This document shows positions 20,865 to 33,179 of a stretch of 64,000 bases of DNA, one piece after another. Source of the DNA: Caenorhabditis elegans (Eukaryota; Nematoda; Chromadorea; Rhabditida; Rhabditidae). The notes under the pieces are model-generated. The model was not told where the DNA came from. It worked only from the letters and a program-made list of their open reading frames with translations, and searched no databases. The position numbers and the translations under genes were made by a program. The stretch is taken from the NCBI RefSeq assembly GCF_000002985.6, contig NC_003284.9, positions 1,798,001 through 1,862,000 on the forward strand, written 5' to 3'. Each line of letters starts with the position of its first letter. Position 1 is the first letter of the stretch.

Positions 20865-23324
20865 TTACAAAAAGTTTTGCAGAGATGAAAACTCGTGGTT
20901 TTCTGGGATCAAGAGCCCGGCATGGAACGATCCACCAGTTTCTTGCATCTCCCGAATTGGCTGGTTGAAAATTCTAATCCATATCGTGGCAATGATCTTC
21001 TCTCCAGCTCTGATTGGGCAGCCACCGTGGAGAGACTTCGCCTCCTGGAAATATTATTGGAATAACAAGGGAGAACGTATAACTGTGTATTTGCATGCGG
21101 GTGAATTTTCTGGATTTTCTCTTTTCTTCCCACCGCCCAGAGTAAGCCAAAGACTAAGCCTAAACCTGAGCCTAAGCCTAGGCTTGTTTACATTTTGAGC
21201 ATTTTGACCAATCAAAAAACCCATAATCGTTCCTCCTTTCACTTAATTTTTATGGATCAAACGTATGTGATGGAGGCTTATTTAAAAATTATTAAAACTA
21301 TTTCTTACCCGCTCCAAATTGCCATTGCAATTAAACCACAAAAATGCGTCTCCAGGATTCGCTCTAAAGACATTTCCCAATTGAGGGAACAGTGTTCCTC
21401 CGCCTTTCTCGGCCTTCTTAAAAACCATAATAAAAGTTGCAAGACGGTTTCCCATCTCGCCGAAATGACGATTCGAGTCTTCTGCATTTGCAAAGGTCAA
21501 AAAGTCGGTGTGCAGGGCGTAGTGTCCTCCTTTGATGTAGGACAGAGCCTGAAATTGATGTTAAAGGTAGAATTTTCGATTTGAAATGGAAATTGTCAAA
21601 ATTTGACTCGCGAGATGTCTGTTGCTTAAGTTTTATCCAGAGTGAGATTTATAAAATTTTGACAACATCAACCATTTAGGTAAATATTTTTTTAGTTTTG
21701 GAGTTTTTTTTGGAGGGGGAAGTCAAGGGAAAAATTATGATGTTTTCAAATATAGTTAGAACATAAAACTGGATGTTAACAAAATTCTTAGATTCAAAAA
21801 TTGGTGAATAATCAGTACATTAAGCTTCAAAAAAAAAACGTACGCTGATCTGCTCGGTATATTGAAAATCAAAAACTGGCAGCAACTGAGTAGCGGTGTC
21901 CATAAGGGATTGAGCTTCTGCGTGAGAGTGAGCCGGTGTGATTGTGCCGTTGGCTTGGCGATAAGTGGAGTAGGCAATCTCTCCGTCATCTCTGACGACT
22001 TTCTGGAATTAACATGATTAGGTATTTGAACTGGATGTGAGGAGGTGTAACGGTTCTGGGTATTTTAAACGTGAAGAAGTGCTCTAGCTGATTTAAGCTG
22101 GAATGTTAAATTTTGCCATTTTTTCCTTATCGCATCAGTTCTCAATTGCTGAAACACAAATGTCAAAAAATATAACAGTTTTCAAAATTTTTATAACTTT
22201 TTCAAGTTACAACGAAAAAGCTTTATTTTTATTTTTTTTTTGCAAACTATCTAATTTTGAGATTCCTTTGGTTTGAAAATGTCAAAACTAGGACTTCACT
22301 TGCGCGTGAATTCAAAAATAGTTCATCCCAATTTTGAAAATTGAAAAAAAAACTCAGAAAATTTCATTAATTTTTTTCAACCTCCAACAACAATATCGCC
22401 AGAAAAAAACTCCATTTTCCTACCTGCTCATTCATTTTCAGGTTTTTCAGAAGTTCCAAATAGTCCGAGACCTGCTTCTTTGAAAAAACGTCCCGGTAAA
22501 TCACAAGGGGAGGGCTCCAGCTCAGAATCTCCATTCGAACTTCATAAAACTGTTGAACGTACCGGATGCAAATGGATTCTGAAAAATATTAGTAATTGAA
22601 GGAAAAAACGCATTTGAATTTGAATTTTATTTGTCTCTATTTTTTCGAATTTTTTTTCGCAATTTTTTTGTTTTTCAAAAAATTTTTTGGAAAATTGATA
22701 ACTTTTTTCATTTTCCATATTTTCAGCAAATTTTTGGTTTATAATAAATTTCAAAGGCTAATAAATTGTTTTAAAAACCTAAGTTTGATTTTCAAAGCCA
22801 ACAATTTAGGATTTTAGGCCACCAACTGCAATTGGCCGTAATTTAGCTTAAAATTCACATTTTTGGGTTCTCTAAAAACCATTGGATAGGTAGTAGTGAT
22901 GAGTTTTCAGATTTTTTTTCCAAAATACCTTTGTTTGAAAAGTCTTTTCATTTTTTTCAATTTATCAATCTCAATTTTATCAATTTATAATTTATCAAGA
23001 CTACTCCCTCATTGGAAACAATTTTTGTTAAGTTGAAAAATCTGAAGCTCTAATAATTTAAGCTCAACATATATTTTCGAGTTGTATTAAATCACAAAAA
23101 ATAGTTTAATTTAAATGCTCACCCGAACTTTGCCATGTTGTATCCCAGTCTTCATTATCGCACATCTGAGTTGCCTCGACTGGCCAGAATTCTTCACCAA
23201 CAAACTGAGGCTTTTTATTCACCTTTTCAACAACTTCCCAGTGGCTTGAGAACATATTATGATATCCATAATATGTGCCAATGATGGTGAGCACACAAAT
23301 GAAGAGGGTTTGAAAATAGTTCAT
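20865..23324 (-). CDS. Secreted prolyl 4-hydroxylase alpha-subunit-like protein
   Basis: This is an Fe(II)/2-oxoglutarate dioxygenase of the type that hydroxylates proline in collagen-like chains in the secretory pathway. Exons: 23324-23123, 22578-22424, 22002-21844, 21548-21309 and 21044-20865 (TAA). They sum to 936 bases (311 residues) with every phase matching. The N-terminus is a signal peptide (NYFQTLFICVLTIIGTYYGY). The family core starts at SWSPPLVIYRDVFSKKQ. Iron ligands are H185 and D187 (GGHYALHTDF) and H258 (SLHGGCP). The 2-oxoglutarate lysine is K268 (AGEK). The usual peptide-binding N-terminal region of large alpha subunits is absent, so it resembles the short worm enzymes such as PHY-3. 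A possible identity is a phy-4-type gene. Intron 4 contains a few telomere-like GCCTAA words. Confidence 0.88.
21145..21186. repeat. Short degenerate telomere-like tract
   Basis: Seven hexamers of the AAGCCT/GCCTAA type lie within the last intron of the hydroxylase gene. Confidence 0.7.
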
Positions 23325-23339
23325 GGTAATTTTCTGTTA

Positions 23340-25600
23340 AAAAAATCATATTTCTGTATTTGATGAAGGATCGGGAGTTGGAAAAATCTAAGTTTTTCAC
23401 GTACAAAATTTTACTTTCAAAACAAAAAATTGTTGAGAAACTAGAGACTTCAAAATAAATTATTATGTAAAATAACAGGAACTTGTGTAGAAAAAATTGT
23501 GTCTGAAATTGAACAATTCCATGGCTATATAATAAGTTTTTTTTTTCAATAATCCGAAAATTCTATATAATATTTAAAAAAATGATATTAAATTAATTTT
23601 TTAAAATTTAATTTGAATATCAGTTTTGTTATCATACAATCAATATCAAAATCTTGAATTTAAACAAAAAAAAGGAAGCATTTTAAAACGAAGAAAACGG
23701 AACGCGTTGGCATCGAAATCGATTTTATTATACAGTGTAAACAAATATTATGTGAGAAAATTGTCGGTTTTTTTGGTTCTGGACGTTGACTTTCAAAACA
23801 GTTCGTTTTTTTTTTGTAGAACGTTTGGCGTTTGTTTCTTCCAGGTACTACTTAAAAAAAGACAAATATTATGCTTTTCCCTCCACGGGTTATGTGTGTC
23901 TTGATGTTGAGTAAGTCGTTGCAAAGCAAAAATAGAATAAATTTAATTTATTCAGAAAAAGGTGAAGTTTGACAAGTCCTCTTTAAGAAACCTATAAACT
24001 CTTATTGATTGATTTATTTATTTATCAGTTGTAATGAAGAACACTTAGCATTTTTCAAATTTACGAACAATCTTTTATTTCAAACGTTTTTCCCTTCAGA
24101 ACTAAGCGAGAAGTTTCTATCAAAGATACATACACTTATTAACAAAGTAACACTTTTTAACTGACCACTTATGTGTGTTACACATTAAACCGACAAGAAA
24201 AATAAAACGTCTCACCCTTCTCACATTCGACTGGGCATCACTTAAACAAAGAGAAAAAACAAAACAAGTATTAATCATTTGTCTCCATTATAATTGCCAT
24301 CTTGCTCTCAGCTATAAAAGTCCGTCATGTAGTTATGCATACACAAGTTTGACCTATTGCAGTGTCAGAAATTGAAAAAGAAAAAGTGTAATACTGTGAA
24401 AGGTACAAAGAGAGACTCCTGAAAATACAAGAAGGAACTATGAAAAGGTCATTCAACAATATTAATAATAATTTTAATAATATGTGTCAACTTTGAAAAA
24501 TTGGAAGTAAGAGAAAAACGAAACAAAAACAAACAATCTGATCAAAAGGATTACTACTAAATATATTAAATTTTCATGCATTTAAGCTCAATTCGGTAAA
24601 AAACAATTGTTTCAAGTTTGAAAATTATCTGGATATACATGGATAAAATTACTAACCTCAAGATTCATTGAACGGAAATTGAAAAAAAAAACTGAAAACA
24701 ATCGTATCAATGCATTTGCTTTTTTCATACGACAATCTTAAACACAACAATTTGCTGATTAGGCTGAAACTCGTTATCTAAAAAATCTGAAAATGTTACA
24801 AACTTCATATTTTTTTTACTTCAAATTTTACAAGAAAAATCAAAAACTAAGTAATAAATCTGAACAATGAAAAATCATCAAGTCATCAAATCATCAAATT
24901 TGGATTTTTATAATAAATCAACCATCCTTGTAGTAAATACTTTGTGATATAACAATTTCGGACCAAAATCTCTACTTCTGACTTTTACGGCCCGATTCTA
25001 TTTCAGCGTCATATACCAAAAATAAAAAAAATTCGCTGTGGCACTTCAATTAAATAAATTTAGATTTTTATAATAAATCAACCATTTTTGTAGTGAACAC
25101 TCCATGATATATAAAATTTAGACCAAAATCTCTACTTTCTGACTTTTACGGCCCGATTCGATTTCAGCGTCATATGCAAAAACTTAAGAAATTCATAGTG
25201 GCATTTCAGTGGAATACATTTAACTGATAGCAATTTTTTTAGTTAATGCTAGGAAAATATTCTCACCAAATTCCGAGTTAACATTAAGTTATTAGCTTCT
25301 CCTATTTTGCTTGTTTTTTCCCTCCAAAAGTTTATGTAAAAAATTGTATTTTGTGTTATTATATGCCCACATTTCAAAAGTAAATTGGATTTGCAGTCAT
25401 TTTTTAATAAAAAAGCCTAAAAGTTTAAAAAATACCGGAAGGTTTTACTGTCTGTGCAATCTAAAGTTGGAATATATTAATAAATGCCAAATAAAAAGTG
25501 TGTATAATGTTCAAACTTCAAACTGTTGTTAGTTTCGAACAGTTCCGACAAAATAGTCATAAGAGCCAATTTATCAAACTTTTTCCAAATACAATATTGC
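23340..25600. other. AT-rich intergenic stretch with one tandem duplication
   Basis: No supported exon. About 24899-25045 and 25059-25205 are two copies of a 160-base unit containing gacttttacggcccgattc. Part of the stretch is presumably promoter sequence for the hydroxylase gene. Confidence 0.5.
24899..25210. repeat. Tandem duplication of a 160-base unit
   Basis: Both copies share tttttataataaatcaacca, accaaaatctctact and gcgtcatat, with about 85 percent identity by eye. Confidence 0.8.
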
Positions 25601-25615
25601 GGAATTTGATGACGC

Positions 25616-26996
25616 TCAAAATGCCTTTTTTGGCTTAACATCTACAAGAAAAAGAAAAAGAATGAGAAGAATGATGACAAAAGCTGGAATTGCGATGGAG
25701 GCAAAGTTTCGTGTCGATTGTTCCAGCTTCTTGATGTTTGCGTTACACCGAGCCTGCTTGGCAGCCAGCATCTGCACGTACTCTGCAAGATCGTCGAGCC
25801 GGCAACTTTCGCTGTCAAATACGGTGGTCTGAAGAAACTTGTGCCTTAATACAGAAACGTGCTAATACGAACTATGCAATTTTATTAAAATGTAAAAATT
25901 CAGACAACTAGTATTCAAATATCATAATGTGGAGTAACAAACAGGGTATTCGGCACATATTAAAACGTTATGAAATTAAAAAATATTTTAGACATTTTGT
26001 TAGTTGATTATTTTCCTTTTTACAAATATAGAGAGCAATATAAGCACCCATTCTTCAAGTGGTGCCAGACTGTCCCATTTCGGTTTGATCTACCTAGACC
26101 AGATTTCTCAACTGATTTTGCATGGTTAAGAAGGTTCTGACGTCACATTTTTTGAGAAAAAATCCCGCATTTTTGTAGATCAAATCGACATAGGACAGCC
26201 TGACACCACGTGATTCTTGAGTATTTAGAATCATCAATTTAGTAATGCGGGCAAGATTATAATAATTCTTCTCTTTAATCAACCTAAATTTCCCACCATT
26301 TTCGCCATTCCCACCGAGCTCTAACCCACTAATTATCCCCCTTAGCATGCACCGTTGCTATGCAGCCTCCTCACGTTGCGTCAGAAAACGTGAAACCCCA
26401 ATGGAGTATATAGCGAGTCGGGTCGCGGAAAATTTCGCGTGACTGACATTAAAAACATGTATGAATAACGGTCTCCGTGCGCCCTACCTGAGATATGTTC
26501 TCATCGGAAGAGGAGTTGTCTTCGATGTAATAGTGATTCCAGGAAGATTTGAAATTGGAAATTACTGAGCCATTTTTTTCAGCAGTAGACACGAGAAGCC
26601 TAGGCTGCTGGAAATGAAATATATAATTGAAGGTAAAGGCAAGGATGTTAAAAAATCACAAAAAAATTTGAAACCATAGTTGTCTGGCTCCAAAATCTTT
26701 GGCTATAAAAATTATAGGCTAAATTTCTGCAAAAAACTTTTTTTTTGTAGTTTATTCTACTTGGTTAGGGAATTGTTATAGATTCAAGTTTTAAGGAAAC
26801 TTTTTATTTATTATTTTAGTTCAAACTTCCCAAGTTCAATTACTGTATAAAAGTGGTAATGTACACGATAAAAATAACTCACACTATCTTGATTCTCTTT
26901 CAAAAAGAGCTGGCTCTTAGGCTCCGCGTTCAGAGCTCTGGCAAATGTTGGAATTTCCATTGCAGTATGCACAATGTCATAATCGGAGTCCATCAT
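25616..26996 (-). CDS. Tail-anchored membrane protein of unknown function
   Basis: Three exons on the minus strand, 26996-26883, 26607-26488 and 25828-25616 (TGA), give 148 residues. All joins are phase 0. The start is MMDSDYDIVHTAMEIP just after a TTTTTCAG acceptor. The middle is Ser/Asn-rich and acidic (YIEDNSSSDENIS). It is followed by a helical stretch with two cysteines (LDDLAEYVQMLAAKQARCNA). The last 30 residues are one membrane span (FASIAIPAFVIILLILFLFL) and a short basic tail, VDVKPKKAF. With no signal peptide and a C-terminal span it should be inserted post-translationally, with the bulk of the protein in the cytosol. The helix before the span recalls SNARE or BNIP layouts, but there is no sequence match I can claim. 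Confidence 0.65.
26056..26212. repeat. CACGTGGTGTCAG palindromic repeat, copy 3
   Basis: Both ends are visible (caagtggtgccag and ctgacaccacgtg) with GTAGATC/GATCTAC words inside. It lies in intron 2 of the tail-anchored gene. Confidence 0.75.
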
Positions 26997-26999
26997 GGA

Positions 27000-28460
27000 A
27001 ACTGAAAAAAAAACTTTGTTTCCTGGTTTACAGCCATTTTATATGCCTATTAGGAGCTTCCACTGGGACTTATTACTCTGACAATAACATGTATAGCGGG
27101 GGTATGAAATTGCATGTTTTACTATCAAATCTCTTGATAAACGCCTAGAATAAAGATTATCAATGCTGGCTAGCTGTGGAGCGGGGCTCAAAATTTTTAG
27201 CTTAATTATTGTAGATTTTCAAAAATTTATACGTATGCTGAAATGTTTGAAGAAAACTGGACATCCTTGGAAAATGGTGCGTGGAATATTTTTAGAAAAT
27301 ACTTTCAGATTACATTTAGTGATTGCTGGCAAGGAGGACATACTCTAAAGGAGAGGATCTGAGCCAACTTTTGGACTACCAAATGGAAATTGGAAGAAAA
27401 TAGTTTAAACTGCTCCCTGAAAATGTATAGCTGTATAACTACTATAAAATGGGAAAAAATCGATCTAACACTTTTTCAGGGAAAACGGAACAGGCAAAGG
27501 TAAGCTTGGAAACTTCACGGAATTTGTTCTTCACCGGTAGTTTCTTCAGCCGAGGTGATTAAAATCATTTCAGTCACTAGACCTTCCACGCCTAGCGCCG
27601 CGAGACGCGCCTTTTGTATAGTGCGTCGCGGAACCCGAAAAGTGTCGGCCGCGGCATTAAGAAACATATTTCGCACTATGTGGTGTAAACACCAAGCCTT
27701 TGACTTTTCGCCATAGTGTAGAAATAAGGCGAGATGGCGGCGTGAGGCGGGCAGGTTGGAGGCAGGCGCCAGACCCTGAAACCGCGCCTGCCTCCCATGG
27801 AAGCCTCATGCCTTATGAGACACTTACTTTTACAAAATTACATAACTTGAAAACACCATTAAACAATGTCGGTCTTTTACAATTAGTTTTATTTAACCTG
27901 AAACTGAAAATCAAATCTCACAAACCCAACGTACACCCCGTGAGAGCCCATCATGCCTTCGCCCGTAAAAATCCTCAAAATAAAGAAAATTGGTTTTCTG
28001 ATGTACTTTTGATGTTGGAAATTCCATTTTAATCAGAAGATCACGATACGAATTTTTCATATCTCATATTGAAATCCTCAGGTTTCTATGAGTAATTATG
28101 ATTCAAACTTTCATTAGTGTGTGTGATCTATCATGTGATAAGATAGAGGAGAAAGAGATTATGGAGCATCTGGATGAATATTTGCTTATTTCATGCCATT
28201 TCCATCCTTTTTGGTCCAGTTTTATAGCTTTGCGAGCTTTTCGAAAATTCAAATGCTTTATTATAAATCATCGTCATCGTAAAAAAAGTATAAAAATAAT
28301 TTTTCAAAATTATTGATTCCAAACATTTTTATGGTATCCGAATTCTAAATTTCAACCAGAGGTAGATTTTAGCAAGCCGTGATACATCTTTAATCCTTTG
28401 TGAAAAAAGCGTAGCTTCTACTGTAATAAATTACAGACTATCACTATTCACAAAAAAAAA
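27000..28460. other. Spacer with GC-rich repeat patches
   Basis: It contains the GTGTCGGCCGC repeat (27585-27720) followed by the GCAGGC/GCGCCTGCC repeat (27720-27810). Short open stretches here show no splice sites or composition that would make me call a gene. Confidence 0.5.
27585..27810. repeat. GTGTCGGCCGC repeat joined to a GCAGGC repeat
   Basis: The first part (cgcgccttttgtatagt ... gtgtcggccgcgg) is the inverse of a degenerate copy at 13823-13915. The second part has inverted ggcaggcgc/gcgcctgcc words. Confidence 0.6.
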
Positions 28461-28465
28461 CCATC

Positions 28466-29354
28466 ATGCCGGAGCAAGAGGAAATGGCTCTACAACCGCA
28501 GGATAGTGAAAAATTGGAAAGCACAGACAAGACAGAAGAAGTTGGTGAAATGAAATGTATAAAACTGATTTTTTTTTTTGGGGCATTTCAGGTAAATCAC
28601 AACTATCAGGAAACTGCCCGTGAATGTGAAAATTCCGCCGAGAGACTGAATATGAAGGTAACAATTGATTTTGGTTTCTGAAAGTGGATTTCATGGTTTT
28701 AGCGAAAAGTCAATGTCATCTTACAAGAAACACAAATGCTGAACACTTGCACATTTATTTTCGTTGAATCAGAATACGTGAGTTGTCAGATTTGTAGTTT
28801 TGTCGCTGAGGACATTTTTTTTAAAACTTCATACACTTGAAAGAACCGGCAACTATCGGTTGCCGAACTTCCGGCATTTTTTTGCCAACCGGGAATCAAG
28901 ATGCCGATGTTTTGATCAAATGTGTATTTTTTGTAGAGCTCATATTCTGAAACTGTTTTTGAGCTTATCTAAAAATAAAATTTTTGTATGTGGTACATGA
29001 CGTTCTTTTAGGTTTAAGTCTTGAAAATTTCATAGAAAATTTCATCAAAAAACTATATACATAACAGCAATCAGCCGAAACTCAACAATCATGATTTAGG
29101 TTTACTTCAAAAATTTCAGATGCTCAATGAAAACATGAAGCAAGGAATGCCAGTTATTTGGGAAAAAAGTATTACCTCTACAGAATACCCCGTCGAAGGT
29201 AGTTTAATTTTTGATAGAAATAAGTTTTGTATATGTTTTAATTTCAGACGAAAGCAGTGACAATTCCGAAGACACACAGGAAATCCTTTTGCCTTCGGTG
29301 GGAGATTCTCCTACCAAAACCTGCTGCTGCGAATTCTCGCGCCTGCTTCAATGA
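28466..29354 (+). CDS. Small acidic protein with a Cys-Cys-Cys tail, unknown function
   Basis: Five exons: 28466 to about 28540, 28592-28657, 28703-28777, 29120-29198 and 29248-29354 (TGA). Phases agree. The intron after exon 1 has two possible donors that both keep the frame. The product is about 135 residues. It has an acidic start (MPEQEEMALQPQDSEKLEST), an amphipathic helical middle (ETARECENSAERLNMK, VNVILQETQMLN), a Ser/Asp stretch (DESSDNSEDTQE), and the end SPTKTCCCEFSRLLQ. Three adjacent cysteines near the C-terminus suggest palmitoylation and membrane attachment; this is inference. The helices could form a coiled coil. I recognise no family. Confidence 0.6.
28840..28905. repeat. GGCAAC/GTTGCC repeat fragment
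   Basis: Self-complementary words (ccggcaactatcggttgccg) of the hAT-MITE type, within an intron. Confidence 0.5.
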
Positions 29355-29737
29355 TCTAATTTTTTGAGGTTATATTAGCACCTGTTTTGTCCGATTAATT
29401 TCCAAAAATTTGAAAACTTGGTGTAACCGTAATGTGAATTTTGAAAATTTTAAATCTGCCTGGTTATCCCCAAAAAATTTGAAAAATTCCAATTATAATA
29501 CACTTTGTTTTCATCTAGCAAAACTGTTTTTTTTTCACATTTTTTAAAAATTACTTTGTACTTAAGTCACCTTTTTTGTTCTATATCATTTGATCTACCT
29601 CTTAACATTTTAAATTATTCCTAAACATTTTTAAAAGGTTTTTGTATTAATAAATTCACATGCTCTGAATATTTTTCTGAAAGTTTCTGTTTTAAGTTCT
29701 GATATCAATCTTTGAAACGAAAAGAAACATGCAATAT

Positions 29738-32109
29738 TCATTCACAATAGTCCATAAACTGAGAGTTGAAAAAGTTCATATCAAACATGAAAATATGCGA
29801 AAACATAGTTTTCCACCACGAGCCTTTCAGACATGACTCTGTTTCCGCCTGATCACAGATTCTGTAATTGTCCGTTGTCATGTGTTTTGGGTAGTATATC
29901 TCAAAAGTGTTATGATGGGCAGCTGGTAACGTTTGGGATATTCTTAATGGGAAGTCTGGCACAAAATCACCATCGCGGACTATTCGGTATTGCTCGAAGA
30001 CCTAGAATAAAAAATATGGAATTTGAGAATTAGATCAAGGGTGTGGCAAATCTCAAAATTTGCCGAACTCCGCAAACTCGGCAAATCTATTTTTTTTAAT
30101 TTGCCGAGCTCGACAAACGGCAAATTCGGGCTTAAAATGCTACACACTAAAAAGTTTCCAACTTACATGCTCCTTGAGCATCTTCACAAAAGTCTCATCT
30201 CCACTTCTCGGCCCCGACCATGCATACAATCTAACTTGCTTTGCCGGATACCTCAATGCAACATGAAGCGAAAACACAGTTGTCATGGCACCTCCAAGTG
30301 AATGGCCAGTCATCAGAAACGAGTAGGACGGAAATCTACCGACTGCGTCTTCCACAGCTTTATCGAATCCGAAATTCAGGATATCTTTATAGTTTCTTAC
30401 GAAGACCGCTGTCATTTGGCCGCCGAGCGGAAAATCTTCCATCCATCCCATCCCGAAAATTAGCCATTGGACTAGAAGCTGTCTCATGTTGTTTGTGGAG
30501 CGGAACGCGATGAAAATGTGCCGATAGTCATGGTTCACGCCGATAACAATGCCAATTGACTTCTGGAATTTAGAAAATTGTGATAATACTTTTTTCTAAT
30601 CCAGACTGGGTGAAAATGTGGTATCCTTTGAAGTAAACTTATCGCAATTCTACAAAAATGTGTAGAAAAATGTTTTTATTTGATCTCTCTCTCTCATTTG
30701 GAAAAAATTTCTGCTCGGCAAAGTGAATTTTTTTATAATTTTTTTTTCGGTCTATTAAATACGTTAGGGCTCCCATGAAGTCGCCGCATGTATAATGAGG
30801 CGCGGTCCTCCGAACCTGTCGGCCGCTTCCAAACAACCACCTCTTCGCACTACGTTGCGCACACACCAAGCTACTCATTTCACGGGAAGCTGCGGAACCC
30901 CGAACGTGTCGGCCGCATCAAATAATTACCTCTCGCACTTCTTCTTACACACACAGAGGCGTGAGGCCGGCGTGATGCCCGCATTTCGCGCATGAATCAG
31001 CTGGGAGGCCTAAAATACGTGCACATAATTATTTTGGAGAAAACATTGCAACTGCGCATAGACCAAATATTATTTTAGAAAATTTCAAAAAAAAATCTGC
31101 ATTTTATATGATTTTCTATTTGAAAATTGGAACTCTAATTTTTGCCACTTTTTTGATCTCAAAATTATTGGCGAGTTCTACTCAAAATCCACCCCCCCCC
31201 CCCCCCCCCCCCGAATAAATCTGCTCATTGTTCACCTGATCGACACTAGTTGGCACAAGTAATTCATGTATCACCTCAATATTCCCAGACATCTGCATTA
31301 GGCACGACATTGGACCTCCGACGGGAACAGACACACTGACTCGGTTGGCGGCGTGTATGTAGTGTGCGACTTCTAATCTGGGAGAAACAAGGAAGTATGC
31401 AAAATTTTGGAACAGGTTATTGAATCAAAGTATGAGAAATGGAGGGTTTAGGTGTTATAAAAATAGAAAAAAAAATTATTTTTATTCCACAAAATTAAAA
31501 AAAAAAGAATAATTTTAAATTTGGAAAATTGGGTTGAGAAATAAAAATTGAAGAAATCCTTTTGACTTTGGTGGGCACGCATTTTTCTTTAAGAAAATCT
31601 CAAAAGGGATTTTAAAGGTCCTAAAAAATTACCCTAAAACCAGTTAAAAAACATTGTTTTAGAAAAAAATTAACCTAAAAATATGTATAATACATATTTT
31701 AGCACTCACAAATTACATTTAAATAAAACAATTCTCGAAGTCAGATACCTGTTAAAAGTGTCATTATAAGTGGTAGGCAGTATTTTAGCTGGACAATTGA
31801 CTTCGTGCAAAACTGTTCTCCATGGATGGCACATATATTTTGACGGAAGACACTGATTGGTTTCCATGCACCATCTGAAAACAAGCTAAAATTTTAAACT
31901 GAAAATATTTTTGTCTGGGTTTTTGCAGAAAAATTTAAAAACTAAATAAACAATTATTAAAAAAACATTTTTTTGGCTTACCTACAACTAACACCTCGAT
32001 CTTCTCTTCCAGCACAAGCTTCACATGTCAAGAACATATCACAATTAATAGAAATTAATTGAGCCATTAAACAATCAATACACAAAATTATAAATATTAC
32101 TATAATCAT
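29738..32109 (-). CDS. Secreted class 3 lipase
   Basis: A lipase 3 (alpha/beta-hydrolase) enzyme expected to cleave triacylglycerol or related esters outside the cell. Exons: 32109-31982, 31874-31749, 31377-31236, 30562-30167 and 30001-29738. They sum to 1056 bases (351 residues) with all phases matching. The N-terminus is a signal peptide (IIVIFIILCIDCLMAQLISI). It is followed by a cysteine-rich segment (FLTCEACAGREDRGVSCRWC...NQCLPSKYMC) as in other worm members. The nucleophile elbow is GHSLGG with Ser at about residue 220. The acid is Asp at about 276 (DGDFVPDFP) and the histidine is in LPAAHHNTF (about 293/294). The oxyanion region FIAFRST is also present. A run of 21 C lies in intron 3. 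I see nothing broken. Confidence 0.9.
30040..30140. repeat. TTTGCCGA/CGGCAAAT repeat
   Basis: Self-complementary words (aatttgccga, tcggcaaatc) fill most of the last intron of the lipase gene. Confidence 0.6.
30795..30990. repeat. GTGTCGGCCGC repeat, two tandem halves
   Basis: Two related halves contain ctgtcggccgc and gtgtcggccgc, each followed by a ctcgcact and acacacca/acacacac stretch. It lies in intron 3 of the lipase gene. Confidence 0.6.
31192..31212 (+). repeat. Run of 21 C
   Basis: An uninterrupted homopolymer; the other strand is G21, which can form a quadruplex. Confidence 0.95.
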
Positions 32110-32652
32110 TAAATTTTAGTTTTCAATTATTAGACAAAAAAATAAAAAAGCTAAAATACAAAGCTTTGTGCATAGCTGCGCAGGTGCATTTTTGGTGAGC
32201 TAAACACCTGTGTCAGCAGAATTTTCTTTTCGAGAACGTGATGTTAGACTTTGTACCTATTGAACTTGTATTTAATTATAATCTCTAAAAAATGATATCG
32301 ATATTCGTACTTGTGTTGTATACTTACCCCAAAAACATTTTCCAATACGTTTTCCATTTACTTCTTTTCAAAAATGTTATTTTAATTGAAATGTGAAATT
32401 GCTTTGCATTTTTAGGCTCAGAAAAAGACTACTTCTGTTTCTCGAACTCAAGAAATTGGCTGTTAAAAAATACACTGTTTTCAGTTCATTAATAACATTT
32501 GCCATAAATTCAGCTTTCAGAAAACATATTAAAAATTTCTGTACTCCATCTGGTTCAAAAGTTACGGCGGTTTTTCTGTGACTGCATATCTTAGCGCCCT
32601 CGGCTCATTGATCTTTTGATTCTTATTTGGTAATTAGTTTTCAGTATTTCGT

Positions 32653-32742
32653 GGCCCTGTGGTGTAGTGGTTAACACGTCAGCCGTATACCGGAATAAAG
32701 ACCCGTGTTTAAAGCTGAAGACGTTGGTTCGAATCCTTTTTT
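32653..32742 (+). pseudogene. tRNA-like relic
   Basis: Box A-like TGGTGTAGTGGTTAACAC is followed by a possible anticodon stem (TCAGC/GCTGA) with a 30-base loop or intron. A consensus box B, GGTTCGAATCC, is then followed at once by a T run. The 3' acceptor strand does not pair with the 5' end, so a functional tRNA is unlikely. Confidence 0.5.
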
Positions 32743-32810
32743 TATTTTTGAATTTTTTTGAGTTCTAACATTTTTTCAAGAACAAAATCAATTAGGTGAC
32801 ATTTGTTCGG

Positions 32811-32845
32811 CTCAAACGACCGGGGTTCGACCCCGGCTGAGGTAG
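32811..32845 (+). pseudogene. Isolated tRNA T-arm-like hairpin
   Basis: CCGGGGTTCGACCCCGG forms a perfect T arm (5-bp stem, 7-base loop), followed by a T-rich run. No D arm or anticodon arm is recognisable upstream. Confidence 0.45.
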
Positions 32846-32956
32846 TTTATTTTTTTATTTCTTCGCTTCAAACAATATTTTGATGGTGTAAATGTTTTTG
32901 CATTATATTTTGCTTCTAATTATGATATTTCAAACATTACAGGTGTTTTGCTTGAC

Positions 32957-32990
32957 CCAGAAGACCAGGGTTCGACCCCGCTTGTGGCAA
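32957..32990 (+). pseudogene. Second isolated T-arm-like hairpin
   Basis: AGGGTTCGACCCCG sits in a context similar to the hairpin at 32820, again with T-rich sequence after it. Confidence 0.4.
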
Positions 32991-33179
32991 CATTCTTTTT
33001 ATGTTTTACATTATTTCAATGTTGATGATAATGATGTTTTTGCATTATGTGTAAGAGTAGTTTTTTACTGAATTTAAAACATCCTTTTTTGCCAAAGACC
33101 CAAAAAAATCTATAGCACTACTCACGGCATGTGAAAATCATTTTCTTCTCCTAAGTTCCGCCGTTAATCAAGAGTATCT

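Noticed and set aside
32653-32742. Functional intron-containing tRNA
   Set aside because: The acceptor strands do not pair and position 33 is not T in the best-fitting anticodon loop.
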